Shown: positions 24,842 to 34,653, numbered from the stretch's first letter. The stretch is 64,000 nucleotides of DNA from Clostridiales bacterium (GCA_004558525.1 SFCQ01000008.1:1-64000), one strand, 5' to 3'. Numbers and translations are program-made. The notes: generated by a model not told the origin, from the sequence alone.

Positions 24842-26488
24842 TCAGCCGAGTATATCGGCTATTATGCGCATGTACAGCTTTGGCAGCACGTCAAAGCTAT
24901 ATGGTATGTTCAGCCTTTCGCTGTTTTGGTGGAAGTCCTTTCCCCAGCCGCCAAGCACTATGCCCGGGACATGCAGTTGTTTAAGCGCCTGCAGCGGGAA
25001 ATCATATGTGAGCCCCGCGCCGGCAAGGTTCTTAAAAAGCGTATCGAAGCCAGCATCCTCACCCAAGCCGGTATAGCTCAGGTCGGATAGCCCCATGTAG
25101 TAATCCTTAAGCTCCAAATGCTCGTTAAACTGCTGCCTGGCATAATCTATAACATCATTAGCGGCGGCTAAGAGCCTGCCTGCATCGGCCTCGGCAGGGT
25201 CCATATAAACGTCCGGATAATACGGCGGTATAAAGGAAAGTATTATCATGGGCTGCTTCGCGCCGTAAAGCTCGTACACATGGCGTACAAGCTCTATGCT
25301 TATATCCTGAAGCTCAAGCTTTTTCTCCGTAAGCTTGCCTGCAAACGCCTTAAGATGCGCGTCAAGGTCGCCGTTATACTGCTTTTTGACTTCATTATAA
25401 AGCTCCTCATACGTCATTACGCAGGGCGCAAAGCTGCGCACGGTCATAGGCTTGTTCATAAGCTTACCGTATGCTTCAGCGTCCCTGCTCCTTTTTTCAA
25501 GCGCCAGCTCAAAAGCGCGCATGGCTATCATACGCAGGCTGCTTATAAGCGCATCAGGCTCAAGCTTGAGCGTAAGTATGCTGTAATATGAAACCGCATA
25601 CATCGGTATCGATGCGGAATATGTCGCCTTAAGGTCTTTCATTTTAAGGCATACCGCAGGCGGAGTACATTCGCCGTTTTTGCTTTGGCAATAATCCGTA
25701 TTCATGGCGAGCAGCTCGTACACGGCCGCATTGAGGCTGTTTGCATCAAGCCCGGCAAACGGCTCGTCCGCATGGCAGCCCTTGCCCGCGCAGAGGAACA
25801 TGGGCATCACCTTGCCCGTTGCGCCATAGTGTATATAGCGCCTCGGGTCGTTTGCCATGTTCTCGTTAAGGTAGCACTCCGCCAGCAGCAATGCGCTATA
25901 ATGGAGCTTTCTCTTTTCGGCAAGCCCGTTCAAAAAAGCCGAGGCCGCCAGCATGCCTTCGGAGTTAGTCTCCTCCCCGCATACGGCTACATAGAGCAGG
26001 TTCCCGTTAAGCCCGGTTAGGTTTTCGCTTTCGCTATAGTGCCTTAAAAGCTCTATTATAAGCGCATGGCCAAACTTCATATCCGCCGTTCCCCTGCCGA
26101 ATATCCATTCGCCTGTATCAGCGTCCCGCTTTGCATCTTCATCAAGCGGAAGCTCGTTTATCCTTTTTGTTATCTCGTCAACGTCAAAGGCGATGTCCTT
26201 AAGCTGGGCATACCCGTCAACATCGACAACATCGTAATGCCCCGTCAGTATAATGGTGTTTTTGCTCTTTTTGCCGCCCTCGAGCAATGCAGCTATTATG
26301 CAGCGGCCAAACGGGTCGCCCGCTATCGGCTGCTTGTACACGTTTTCTTTATGCTGCTTAAAATAATCAAGCTCGTCTAAAAGCTCCATTATCCTTTCGG
26401 CGCCGCTCCGCTCAAGCTCGGTGCCGCTTATGCTCTTAGCCGAGACCAGCCGTTTTGTGTCGCTCAGCATTCTTGCTTTATCTATCAT
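24842..26488 (-). CDS. M20 family metallopeptidase, RocB-like
   Basis: This 548-residue protein resembles the RocB-type branch of M20 peptidases. Metal-binding motifs: ILTGHYDVVDVDGY (about 78-91), GRGTADMKFG (about 130-139) and AVCGEETNSEG (about 170-180). The length exceeds ordinary M20 enzymes and fits RocB-like proteins of Bacillota, thought to act in arginine or peptide use. It ends 20 bases upstream of the flavodiiron gene and may share its transcript. Confidence 0.87.
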   Translation of the reverse strand: MIDKARMLSDTKRLVSAKSISGTELERSGAERIMELLDELDYFKQHKENVYKQPIAGDPFGRCIIAALLEGGKKSKNTIILTGHYDVVDVDGYAQLKDIAFDVDEITKRINELPLDEDAKRDADTGEWIFGRGTADMKFGHALIIELLRHYSESENLTGLNGNLLYVAVCGEETNSEGMLAASAFLNGLAEKRKLHYSALLLAECYLNENMANDPRRYIHYGATGKVMPMFLCAGKGCHADEPFAGLDANSLNAAVYELLAMNTDYCQSKNGECTPPAVCLKMKDLKATYSASIPMYAVSYYSILTLKLEPDALISSLRMIAMRAFELALEKRSRDAEAYGKLMNKPMTVRSFAPCVMTYEELYNEVKKQYNGDLDAHLKAFAGKLTEKKLELQDISIELVRHVYELYGAKQPMIILSFIPPYYPDVYMDPAEADAGRLLAAANDVIDYARQQFNEHLELKDYYMGLSDLSYTGLGEDAGFDTLFKNLAGAGLTYDFPLQALKQLHVPGIVLGGWGKDFHQNSERLNIPYSFDVLPKLYMRIIADILG

Positions 26489-26784
26489 ATACGCTTATCT
26501 CCCGTTTGTGCATCTATGCAATACTATGATACAACATATTAGGCAAAAATTCCACAGGCACATATACATAGTAGTTTGAATTACCTCCACAAGGAAAACG
26601 AGCGAAGGAATGCTTGAGTATTTCAAACGAGTTTGACGCGGCTATGGCGTGGCTGTATGCCCATTAAAATCTTGTGTCTCCTTGTCAACCGATGGTATGA
26701 TTTCATTATAAACAAACAGCCGGAGGCAGAGCTATGCCTCCGGCTAAAACGTTTGCATCTCCTTTATAATGCTTTGCTGCGGCG
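26489..26784. other. Intergenic region between M20 gene and Myb-like gene
   Basis: Only one structured element is seen, the terminator at 26711-26745. No gene or small RNA can be supported in the rest. Confidence 0.5.
26711..26745 (-). terminator. Terminator of the Myb/RsfA-like gene
   Basis: AGCCGGAGGC (26718-26727) pairs perfectly with GCCTCCGGCT (26736-26745). On the minus strand it is followed by TGTTTGTTTAT. Confidence 0.8.
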
Positions 26785-27351
26785 TCACAGCATCATGTTC
26801 TTGTATGCTGCCGCAAGCTCCTCAAGCGCGGTGAAAAACGCGAGCGCATCCGCCCTGGAGAGCCTTTCCCTCCTTGATGAAGCGCCGGCGGCATAAGGAT
26901 CGTATGCCGGTATGCCCTCTGCCGTAAGCTCGGCGATTATCTCCTTAACAAGCTCCGGCTCCCTTTTTATAACCGAGCGGTACTTGTTCTGGAATCTGAG
27001 CATAGCCCTTGTGTCTCCCTGCCCCATGCCCAGCGTGCAGGAGCGTACGCTTACGCCCTTTGCCCTTTCGCTAAGCACCGTCCTGAGCAGCGCCCTTACC
27101 TCTTCCTGCTCAAACGGCACGAAGGCGGCGCTGCGGCATGCCGTGCCTTCAACATCTCCCTCCTTCAGCCTTGCATAATAGTAGTTGCGTATGCTGTTCG
27201 GCTTCCTGCCGGTCTGCTCGGCCACGGCCTCAAACACGCTTTTTAGCGGCCTGCCCTCATTCCTCGCCTGCTCGGCCTGAGAAAACAGCAGCTTATCCTC
27301 CTGCCTGCTCCAGCCGCTCTTTGCCATATTTTCGCTTTTACAGCTTTCCAT
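26785..27351 (-). CDS. Myb/RsfA-like DNA-binding protein
   Basis: This 188-residue protein has an N-terminal SANT/Myb-like helix-turn-helix, WSRQEDKLLFSQAEQARNEG and SVFEAVAEQTGRKPNSIRNYYY (residues about 15-60), as in RsfA-type regulators of spore-forming Bacillota. The remainder is helical and charged, with no known effector domain. The start at 27351 is chosen because AGGGGG lies 8 bases upstream; the ATG at 27357 is too close. A role in sporulation-type gene control is an inference from the family. Confidence 0.7.
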   Translation of the reverse strand: MESCKSENMAKSGWSRQEDKLLFSQAEQARNEGRPLKSVFEAVAEQTGRKPNSIRNYYYARLKEGDVEGTACRSAAFVPFEQEEVRALLRTVLSERAKGVSVRSCTLGMGQGDTRAMLRFQNKYRSVIKREPELVKEIIAELTAEGIPAYDPYAAGASSRRERLSRADALAFFTALEELAAAYKNMML

Positions 27352-27528
27352 ATACATTTCCCCCTGTAGGTTTTTACCATTATTGTTGCCTGCCTCCGAA
27401 ATAATATACCTAAATATACCTATTCACTGTATTGCTGCATCTATGCGGCAAAACAGCCCGTTCCTATGCCCTTTTCAGTTTCACATATAGGGTTTATAAT
27501 ATATAGAGCATTTTTAAGGAGAGCTTAA

Positions 27529-28845
27529 ATGGACTATTTATCAGACCTTACTGTGCAAAGGCTTGCAAAGGCCGAACCCATGATGTGGAGCAACCCAAAG
27601 CTTACCGCGGCTAAGGCTGCGCTTGCTAAGCTTGAGCTTGGTGTAAAGGACGTTGACGACGCCGCGGCAAGGCTTGCGCGCTTTGCGCCTTACATCAGGA
27701 GGCGCTTTCCGGAAACGGCAGAAAGCGGCGGGCTTATAGAGTCCCCGCTTACCGAAATACCGGCTATGCTTTGGCGCATCAGGCACGAATACGCGGCGCC
27801 GGTTGAAGGCAGGCTGTTTATTAAAAGGGATTCCGACCTGCCAATATCAGGCTCCATAAAGGCAAGGGGCGGCATATATGAAGTGTTGAAGCACGCTGAA
27901 ACGCTTGCAAAGGACGCGGGCATGCTTGATGAAGGCGACGATTACGCAAAGCTTTGCAATGATGAGTTCCGCAGCTTTTTCTCGAAATATTCAGTACAGG
28001 TGGCGTCCACCGGCAACCTTGGCCTCTCTATTGGCGTAATGAGCGCAGCGCTCGGCTTCAAAGCGACGGTGCATATGAGCGCGGACGCCAGGGAATGGAA
28101 AAAGCGCCTGTTGAGGAGCCGTGGGGTTAGCGTTATAGAGTACCCGGACGACTATTCGGCGGCAGTCATAAACGGGCGCAAGGCGAGCGAGCTTGACCCG
28201 ATGAGCTACTTTGTTGACGATGAAAACTCCCTTGATCTGTTCCTTGGCTACAGCGTTGCCGCAGAAAGGCTCAAAGCTCAGCTTGACGAGGAAGGTGTTG
28301 AGGTCAACGCAGAACACCCCCTGTTCGTATATATACCCTGCGGCGTCGGCGGCGGCCCGGGCGGCGTTACATTCGGATTAAAGCTTATATATGGCGATGA
28401 CGTGCATGTGTTTTTTGTTGAGCCGGTAAATGCGCCGTGCATGGCGCTTGGCATGGCCACGGGGCTAAACAGCAAAATATGCGTGCAGGATATTGGCCTG
28501 AGCGGCAAAACGGAGGCTGACGGGCTTGCGGTCGGCCGTGCATCCGGCTTTGTCGGCAATGTGATGGAGGGGCTTTTAAGCGGCGAGTTCACCGTTGAGG
28601 ATGGCAGGCTATATGACTATATGCGCTCCCTTATACAAAGTCAGGAGCTTTTTGCGGAACCCTCCGCCTGCGCCGCATTTGAGGGGCCTGTTGGCCTTTA
28701 CACGCACAAAGAGGGCCTTGAGTATATGCAAAAGCATGCGCTTGAGGGGCGCATGAAGCACGCTACCCACATAGTATGGGCCACCGGCGGCAGCCTTGTA
28801 CCGGAGCATGAACGCGAAAAGTACGCCGCCACTTATATCAAATGA
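27529..28845 (+). CDS. dsdA: D-serine ammonia-lyase
   Basis: This 438-residue PLP enzyme deaminates D-serine to pyruvate and ammonia. The PLP Lys is in LPISGSIKARGGIYEVLKHA (about residue 110) and the phosphate-binding Gly-rich loop is PCGVGGGPGGVTFGLKL (about 267-283). SGEFTVEDGRLYDYM and HIVWATGGSLVPEHE are typical of the DsdA C-terminal part. The start follows AAGGAG. It overlaps birA by 4 bases (ATGA), so both are co-translated. With the VanX-like gene at 61.5 kb it suggests use of D-amino acids, an inference. Confidence 0.94.
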   Translation: MDYLSDLTVQRLAKAEPMMWSNPKLTAAKAALAKLELGVKDVDDAAARLARFAPYIRRRFPETAESGGLIESPLTEIPAMLWRIRHEYAAPVEGRLFIKRDSDLPISGSIKARGGIYEVLKHAETLAKDAGMLDEGDDYAKLCNDEFRSFFSKYSVQVASTGNLGLSIGVMSAALGFKATVHMSADAREWKKRLLRSRGVSVIEYPDDYSAAVINGRKASELDPMSYFVDDENSLDLFLGYSVAAERLKAQLDEEGVEVNAEHPLFVYIPCGVGGGPGGVTFGLKLIYGDDVHVFFVEPVNAPCMALGMATGLNSKICVQDIGLSGKTEADGLAVGRASGFVGNVMEGLLSGEFTVEDGRLYDYMRSLIQSQELFAEPSACAAFEGPVGLYTHKEGLEYMQKHALEGRMKHATHIVWATGGSLVPEHEREKYAATYIK

Positions 28846-29636
28846 GCCGCTTCTGCACAGACGATATATACTCCCTTATGCCCGACGAACTATGCAGAAA
28901 GCTCAGCATAAGCATAGCCAGGGAGCTTGGCTCGACCAATACGGAGCTTAAGAAGCTTGCAAGGGCAGGAGCCGAAGAAGGCAGAGTGCTTATAGCGCTA
29001 AAGCAAAGCGGCGGTCGCGGCAGGCTCGGGCGGAGCTTCTATTCGCCAAACGGCACAGGTTTATACATAAGCGTGCTTGTGAGGCCAGGGCTCAAAGCGG
29101 AGGAGACTGTGTTCGTTACGGCCATGAGCGCCGTATGCATGGCAAGGGCCATAGACAGGCTTTGCGGTAAACATGCGCTTATAAAATGGGTAAACGACAT
29201 ATTTTTAGATGCAAAAAAGGTCTGCGGCATACTGTGCGAAAGCGCATTTGAGCAAAGCTCCATGCTCAGCGAATATGTTGTGATAGGCGCAGGGGTGAAC
29301 ATATATCCGCCCGAAAATGGCTTTCCGGAGGATATAAGCTCAGTTGCGGGCGCGCTGTTTGACAATGCGCTGCCAGACGAGCTTAGGCCAAGGCTGGCGG
29401 CAGAGTTTTTGAAGGAGCTGTTTGCGGCCTACGGCTCGCTTGAACACAGGAGCTTTTTAGATGAGTATAAAAGCCGCAGCATGGTATGCGGAAGGCGCAT
29501 AAACGTTATTGCGCCGGAGGGCGCAAGGGAAGCAGATGCGCTTTATATAGACGATAGCTGCCGCCTTGTAGTGCGCTATGACGACGGGATTATAGCGCCG
29601 CTGTCCACAGGTGAGATAAGCATACGCCTTAAATAA
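28842..29636 (+). CDS. birA: Biotin--[acetyl-CoA-carboxylase] ligase
   Basis: This 264-residue enzyme attaches biotin to biotin-dependent carboxylases. Seen: STNTELKKLA, the biotinyl-AMP loop GGRGRLGRSFYSP (about 50-62), GLYISVLVRP, IKWVNDIFLDAKKVCGIL (about 112-129) and VVIGAGVNIYPP. It lacks the N-terminal DNA-binding domain of bifunctional BirA, so it is a ligase only. It is coupled to dsdA. Confidence 0.93.
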   Translation: MSRFCTDDIYSLMPDELCRKLSISIARELGSTNTELKKLARAGAEEGRVLIALKQSGGRGRLGRSFYSPNGTGLYISVLVRPGLKAEETVFVTAMSAVCMARAIDRLCGKHALIKWVNDIFLDAKKVCGILCESAFEQSSMLSEYVVIGAGVNIYPPENGFPEDISSVAGALFDNALPDELRPRLAAEFLKELFAAYGSLEHRSFLDEYKSRSMVCGRRINVIAPEGAREADALYIDDSCRLVVRYDDGIIAPLSTGEISIRLK

Positions 29637-29684
29637 TGACAAACAAGGCGAAAGCACAGAAGCTTATTACAGCTTCTCTCAAAG

Positions 29685-29748
29685 CGTCAAAAAAGTGGCT
29701 GTTAGCCACTTGAGAGTGTCAAAAAAGTGGCTGAACGCCACTTTTTAA
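29685..29748. repeat. Two tandem hairpins of the dispersed repeat
   Basis: AAAAAAGTGGCTGTTAGCCACTT (29691 onward) is followed by GAGAGTGTC and a second hairpin with AAAAAAGTGGC and GCCACTTTTT (29723-29747). The string GAGAGTGTCAAAAAAGTGGC is the same as one end of the longer repeats at 34.7 and 56.7 kb, so this looks like two solo ends. It lies between birA and a convergent gene and likely terminates both. Confidence 0.75.
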
Positions 29749-29769
29749 TAATTATTAGCTTTGCCTATC

Positions 29770-30339
29770 CTATGCTTTTGGGCCTATGCCAAGCTCCTCG
29801 GCATGCTCCCGCATGCCTTTGATAACAAGCTCCATCACTTCTTCTATCGGCATGTTAAGCATTGCGCAGCCACGCTCTATTATATCGCGGCTGCACTTTG
29901 CGGCGAACTTTTTATCCTTATACTTCTTTTTAAGGCTCTTCACCTCAAGGTCGCTTATGCCTGTTGGCCGCATGAGCGACGCCGCCTGCACTATGCCCGT
30001 AAGCTCGTCCACGGTGAAAAGGCTCTTTTCCATGTTGGTCAGCGGTTCAACATCCGAGCATATGCCGTACCCGTGCGAAAGTATGGCTCGTATGTCCTCT
30101 TCGTCAATATCCTCGTCTTTAAGCAGCTCCCTTGTGTGGGCAAGATGCTCTGAGGGGAACTTTTCATAATCGACGTCATGCAGATACCCCACCGCCTGCC
30201 AATGCGCCTTATCCTCGCCAAAATGCTGCGCCATTGCGCCCATTGCCGAGCTTACGGCAAGCGCGTGCGTGAAAAGATGCGCCTCCGTCACGTTTGCCCT
30301 TATCAGCCTTTCGGCCTTATCCATTGTAAGCTTTGCCAT
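29770..30339 (-). CDS. HD-domain hydrolase
   Basis: This 189-residue protein has HD-superfamily metal motifs: LFTHALAVSSAMGAMAQHFG (first His, about residue 25), AVGYLHDVDYEKFPSEHLAH (HD pair, about 50-52), and ILSHGYGI. The family removes phosphates from nucleotides or signalling molecules, and this short form often accompanies tRNA or nucleotide genes. The substrate is unknown. Its promoter lies in the gap before the deacetylase gene. Confidence 0.85.
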   Translation of the reverse strand: MAKLTMDKAERLIRANVTEAHLFTHALAVSSAMGAMAQHFGEDKAHWQAVGYLHDVDYEKFPSEHLAHTRELLKDEDIDEEDIRAILSHGYGICSDVEPLTNMEKSLFTVDELTGIVQAASLMRPTGISDLEVKSLKKKYKDKKFAAKCSRDIIERGCAMLNMPIEEVMELVIKGMREHAEELGIGPKA

Positions 30340-30382
30340 AACACTACCTCGCTTTAGTCTCTTTTGTATTTATAATCAAAGC

Positions 30383-31132
30383 CTAATCCGGCATCTTTAT
30401 TCCCTTGCAGTCGCCGCCGGTCATGTCTATAAGCTCGGATATGGTAACGAACCTGAAGCCTTCGTCTATAAGCGCGGGAATGATTATCTCCATAGCGTCC
30501 GCCGTTGAGCTTCTCTGGTCGTGCATCAGTATCACGCTGCCCTCTTTTGCCTGCTCTATAACATAATCGGCTATGGCCTCTGGCGCTTTGCCCTTCCAAT
30601 CGTTGGTATCCACCGTCCATAGCGCCATAGGCACGCTTACTACCTTCTTCACGGTCTTGTTATAATGCCCGTAAGGCGGGCGCACAACGCGCGCTTCATG
30701 CCCAAGCACCCTTTTTATTTCGGCATTTGTGTCGTCTATCTCCCTTTGGCAGTCTCTCAGGGAAAGCGTGGTAAGGTCGGCATGGCTATACGAATGGTTG
30801 CCCACCTCGCACCCAAGCCGCTCCATGCGCAGCAAAAGCTCCTCCCTGCCCCTTATGCGGCTGCCAAGCACAAAAAATGTGGCGCACACATCGTTGGCCT
30901 CAAGCACGTCAAGTATATGCCCCGTCACCTTTGCGTATGGCCCATCGTCAAACGTTATGGCCACAACAGGCCCCTTTTCGTTAACGATGGCTGTAGCCGG
31001 AACAGCGTCCTCCCCCATTATTCCGGAGATAACCATGCCCAAGGCCGCCACGAAGCACAGCGCTATCCCTGCACGCTTCAACGTTTTATTGGAAGGATAA
31101 TTCCTTCTTATAAGCTCAAACAATCCCATCAT
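30383..31132 (-). CDS. Polysaccharide deacetylase (PdaA/NodB-like), membrane-anchored
   Basis: This 249-residue protein has an N-terminal membrane anchor (LKRAGIALCFVAALGMVISG, about 18-37) and a NodB deacetylase domain outside: VAITFDDGPYAKVTGHILDV (catalytic Asp pair, about 55-74), CATFFVLGSR, EVGNHSYSHADL (metal His), RVVRPPYGHYN and VILMHDQRSSTADAMEIII. It likely removes acetyl groups from peptidoglycan or another cell-wall polymer. The genes around it on this strand are separate units. Confidence 0.92.
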   Translation of the reverse strand: MMGLFELIRRNYPSNKTLKRAGIALCFVAALGMVISGIMGEDAVPATAIVNEKGPVVAITFDDGPYAKVTGHILDVLEANDVCATFFVLGSRIRGREELLLRMERLGCEVGNHSYSHADLTTLSLRDCQREIDDTNAEIKRVLGHEARVVRPPYGHYNKTVKKVVSVPMALWTVDTNDWKGKAPEAIADYVIEQAKEGSVILMHDQRSSTADAMEIIIPALIDEGFRFVTISELIDMTGGDCKGIKMPD

Positions 31133-31177
31133 GGGATATCTTTATTGTTTCAGCCCGCACTTTATGTTATAAACGGT

Positions 31178-31945
31178 TTATTTTATGCTGAAAAGCCGCT
31201 TGCCGTTTTGAAGCATCGTCTCCGCCAGCTCCTCCGGGTCCTCATGCCTTGCCGCAGCTATGGCGTTGACTATCAAAGGCACCATAGACGGGTCGTTGCG
31301 CTTGCCGCGGAACGGCGCCGGCGTCATATACGGGCAATCGGTTTCAACGAGCAGCCTGTCCTTAGGCACGAACCTTGCTACCTCTATTGGCTTCACGGCG
31401 TTTTTGAACGTTACCGCGCCGCCCAGGGCTATATACAGCCCCATATCAAGGCATTCCCTTGCTGTTTCAACGCTGCCGCTAAAGCAATGCATAACGCCCT
31501 GCAAACCGTCCCTATTGGCTTTAAGTATATCCATCGCATCGCCAAACGCTTCCCTTATATGCAGCGACACAGGCTTGCCCAGCCGCCTGGCAAGGCTTAG
31601 CTGATAGTCAAAAAGCTTCTTCTGATCCTCCTTTTCCGAAAGGTCATAGTGGTAATCAAGCCCTATCTCGCCAAGGCAGACGGCCTTATCATCATTAAGG
31701 GCGTTTATAAGCGCCTGCTCCCAGCTTTCGCCCGGGGCGGAGGCATAATGCGGATGTATGCCGTATGCGCCGTATATGAAGCTATGGTTTTTGCAAAGCG
31801 CAAGCGTTTTTTCAAAATCGGCGCTTGCGCAGGCAACGTCCATTATAAGCGCCGCTCCGCAGGAGGGCAGCCGCCCGATAAGCGCTGTCCTGTCAGCATC
31901 AAAGCTTTCGTCAGTCAAATGTGCATGAGTATCAAAGTATCTCAT
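31178..31945 (-). CDS. tatD: TatD family metal-dependent DNase
   Basis: This 255-residue TIM-barrel hydrolase has YFDTHAHLTDESFDADR at the N-terminus (His-x-His ligands), GEIGLDYHYDL, LHIREAFGDAMDIL, MHCFSGSVETA and VETDCPYMTPAPFRGKRNDP, all TatD signatures. It degrades DNA and may act in repair or clean-up. It forms the end of a metG-GNAT-tatD operon; its ATG overlaps the GNAT stop by 4 bases. metG-tatD linkage is common in Bacillota. Confidence 0.93.
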   Translation of the reverse strand: MRYFDTHAHLTDESFDADRTALIGRLPSCGAALIMDVACASADFEKTLALCKNHSFIYGAYGIHPHYASAPGESWEQALINALNDDKAVCLGEIGLDYHYDLSEKEDQKKLFDYQLSLARRLGKPVSLHIREAFGDAMDILKANRDGLQGVMHCFSGSVETARECLDMGLYIALGGAVTFKNAVKPIEVARFVPKDRLLVETDCPYMTPAPFRGKRNDPSMVPLIVNAIAAARHEDPEELAETMLQNGKRLFSIK

Positions 31946-32472
31946 AGCATCAGCTCCATTATCATTTCGTCAAAGTATTCGCCGTTTATGAGAAGGTGCT
32001 CTTTCCTCAGGCCGCACTCAGAAAAGCCGAAGCGCCTGTATAGCTTTATCGCCCGCTCGTTATCGGCCCTTACGTCAAGGCACAGCTTATGATAGCCCGC
32101 CGTTTTTGCAAAGTCCGTAGCTATGGCCATGAATATCGCCCCTATGCCAAGATGCCAGCAGCTCCGCACGATGGCTATGCCGAACGATGCGTTGTGCGCG
32201 GCGCGCCCGCGCCCCATAGGTTCCACGCCGAAAAAGCCTATGGATTCCCCGTCTATAAACCCCAGCATTTGAAGCCGCTTAGGGTCGGCAAGCACGGCGG
32301 CGATGTATTCCCGCTCCTGCTCTATGCTGCAAAGGAAGCCGCGGCTGTCCGTCATAAGATAGTCCGTCTCCCCGCCCACTCGGCGGGACAGGGCGAGCAA
32401 GCTCTCCGCATCGTCCGGTACGGGCGGCCTTACGGTCAGCCATTTTCCGTTTTTCAGCGGAACAAGTTCCAT
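31942..32472 (-). CDS. GNAT family N-acetyltransferase
   Basis: This 176-residue GNAT protein carries AHNASFGIAIVRSCWHLGIG (strand 4 and acetyl-CoA loop) and LDVRADNERAIKLYRRFGFSE (helix 4 with Tyr and Gly-Phe), most like RimJ/RimL-type or phosphinothricin-type acetylases. The substrate is unknown. It is inserted between metG and tatD, with one-base and four-base overlaps, so all three are one operon. Confidence 0.87.
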   Translation of the reverse strand: MELVPLKNGKWLTVRPPVPDDAESLLALSRRVGGETDYLMTDSRGFLCSIEQEREYIAAVLADPKRLQMLGFIDGESIGFFGVEPMGRGRAAHNASFGIAIVRSCWHLGIGAIFMAIATDFAKTAGYHKLCLDVRADNERAIKLYRRFGFSECGLRKEHLLINGEYFDEMIMELML

Positions 32473-34499
32473 TAACCCACCTCGCTGCCGCCAGGCATTA
32501 TATCCTCCGTTGAAAGCAGCCTAAGCTCCTCCCCGCCGTCCTCAGTTGGCGTGAAAGCGGAAAGCAGCATGCCCTCGCTCATTATGCCTACCATCTTCCT
32601 CGGCTTAAGGTTAACGCAGGCTATAACGCGCTTGCCTATGAGCGTTTCAGGCTCGGGGTACCATTTGCGTATGCCGGAAAGTATGGTGCGCTCCTCACCG
32701 CCGCCCATGTCGAGCGTGAACCTCAAAAGCTTCTCGCTCTTTGGCACAAATTCGCAGTTCTTTACCACCGCAACGCGCAGCTTTACCTTTTCAAAATCGT
32801 CAAAGCTTATATAGTCCGCTGCATCTTGCTTCTCTTCAACCTTTTCAGCCTTTTTCTCAGCTTTATTATCAGCCTTTTCAGCTTCATGCTGCTGTGCCTG
32901 GCATGCGGGGGCCTGATGCTCGAGCTTTTCAAGTGTCTCAAGCTCCTTTTTGGCGTCTATCCTCGGGAACAGGGCCTCGCCCTTATGTACGCGCACATTA
33001 CGCCTTATGCCAAACTCGTTTGCAGCCTGCCACGTTGTTTCGGCCTCAGTCGCGCCTATCTGCGCAAAGCCTTTGCTTGCGCTTTCCGGCATAAATGGGG
33101 TAAGCAGAGTGAGCGTTATCCTGAGCACCTCGATAAGGTTATACATTACCTCGGCAAGCCTTGCGCCGTTAGCGTCCATATCCTTTGCAAGCACCCAAGG
33201 CGCAGTTTCATCTATATACTTATTGGCCCTTGATATGACCTTGAATATCTCCTCAAGCGCGGCCTGAGTACCGAAGGAATCCATAAGCCGCTCGTATTTA
33301 TCCCTGAGGCCCCTGGCCATAGACACGAGCTCATCATCCATAGGATCGGCTTTGCGCTCCGCAGGTATAACGCCACCAAAGTACTTTTCCACCATTGCGA
33401 CAGAGCGGGAGAGCAGATTGCCAAGGTCGTTGGCAAGCTCCGAATTTATGCGGGAAATGAGCAGCTCGTTTGAGAAGTTGCCGTCAGAGCCGAGCGGGAA
33501 CTCGCGCATAAGATAGAAGCGCAGCGCGTCCACGCCGAAACGCTCCGAAAGTATGTACGGATCCACGACGTTGCCCTTGGTCTTGCTCATCCTGCTGCCG
33601 CCGAGCAGCAGCCAGCCGTGGCCGTATATCTTTTTAGGCAAGGGCATATTCATGCTCATGAGCATTGCCGGCCATATTATGGAATGAAAGCGGACTATCT
33701 CCTTGCCGACCATATGAACGTCCGCAGGCCAGAACTCTTCAAAGTCCGAATCGGGATACTTATCGTTCATAAAGCCGAGCGCGGTGCAGTAATTGAACAG
33801 CGCATCCACCCAAACATACACCACATGGCCCGGGTCAAAGTCCACGGGGACTCCCCAGGTAAAGCTGGTGCGGCTCACGCAAAGATCCTCAAGCCCGGGG
33901 TCTATGAAGTTCTTTACCATCTCGTTGACCCTGCTCGCAGGCTCAAGGAAGTTGCCCTCGAGCAAAAGCTTCCTTACAGGCTCGGCGTACTTTGAAAGCC
34001 GGAAGAAGTACGCTTCCTCCTCAGCGTCTATCACCTCGCCCCCGCAGTCGGGGCATTTGCCGTCAACAAGCTGGCTCTCCGTCCAGAAGCTTTCGCACGG
34101 TGTGCAGTACTTGCCCTTGTATTTGCCCTTATATATGTCGCCATTGTCATACATTTTCTTGAATATCTTCTGTATGGCGGCAACATGATAGTCATCCGTG
34201 GTTCTTATGAACCTGTCGTTTGATATGTTCATAAGCTTCCACAGGGCTTTTACGCCGTCCTTGCCAAGCACTATGCTGTCAACGAACTGCTGCGGCGTGA
34301 CGCCTGCCTTTTTGGCCTTTTCCTCTATTTTCTGGCCATGCTCGTCAGTTCCGGTAAGGAACATGACGTCATAACCCTGCATTCGCTTATATCTTGCAAT
34401 AACGTCAGTTGCAACGGTGCAGTAAGCATGCCCTATGTGCAGCTTGGCGCTGGGATAATAGATAGGAGTGGTGATATAAAACTTCTTTTTTGCCTCCAC
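32472..34499 (-). CDS. metG: Methionyl-tRNA synthetase
   Basis: This 675-residue class I synthetase charges tRNA(Met). Seen: FYITTPIYYPSAKLHIGHAY (HIGH motif), a CxxC zinc knuckle pair (CTPCESFW and CPDCGGEV), the KMSKS variant RMSKTKGNVVDP, an anticodon-binding helical domain, and a C-terminal EMAP-II-like tRNA-binding domain after a Lys/Glu/Ala-rich linker (ISFDDFEKVKLRVAVVKNCE). The start is GTG 34499 with AAGGAGG 9 bases upstream; 26 extra codons upstream lack a ribosome site and do not resemble MetG. Confidence 0.95.
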   Translation of the reverse strand: MEAKKKFYITTPIYYPSAKLHIGHAYCTVATDVIARYKRMQGYDVMFLTGTDEHGQKIEEKAKKAGVTPQQFVDSIVLGKDGVKALWKLMNISNDRFIRTTDDYHVAAIQKIFKKMYDNGDIYKGKYKGKYCTPCESFWTESQLVDGKCPDCGGEVIDAEEEAYFFRLSKYAEPVRKLLLEGNFLEPASRVNEMVKNFIDPGLEDLCVSRTSFTWGVPVDFDPGHVVYVWVDALFNYCTALGFMNDKYPDSDFEEFWPADVHMVGKEIVRFHSIIWPAMLMSMNMPLPKKIYGHGWLLLGGSRMSKTKGNVVDPYILSERFGVDALRFYLMREFPLGSDGNFSNELLISRINSELANDLGNLLSRSVAMVEKYFGGVIPAERKADPMDDELVSMARGLRDKYERLMDSFGTQAALEEIFKVISRANKYIDETAPWVLAKDMDANGARLAEVMYNLIEVLRITLTLLTPFMPESASKGFAQIGATEAETTWQAANEFGIRRNVRVHKGEALFPRIDAKKELETLEKLEHQAPACQAQQHEAEKADNKAEKKAEKVEEKQDAADYISFDDFEKVKLRVAVVKNCEFVPKSEKLLRFTLDMGGGEERTILSGIRKWYPEPETLIGKRVIACVNLKPRKMVGIMSEGMLLSAFTPTEDGGEELRLLSTEDIMPGGSEVG

Positions 34500-34653
34500 G
34501 GTGATCTTCCTCCTTGGATATCGGCCCACAGTAAGCCATATTATAAAAAGTCTAAGCTTTATATACCGATTTGTCAATAAAAAATGGCGTTAAGCCCCCC
34601 TGCACCATAAGAAAATAAAATCTCGCCACGCACTTTAATAATTTGCCGTTAGA
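34500..34653. other. Intergenic region upstream of metG
   Basis: No gene, tRNA or T-box-like structure is seen. The region holds the metG promoter side and runs into the flanking duplication of the 34.7 kb repeat. Confidence 0.4.

Noticed and set aside
30665..31600. Plus-strand open frame of 311 codons
   Set aside because: It crosses from opposite the deacetylase into opposite tatD, both of which have clear motifs; no ribosome site or family match.
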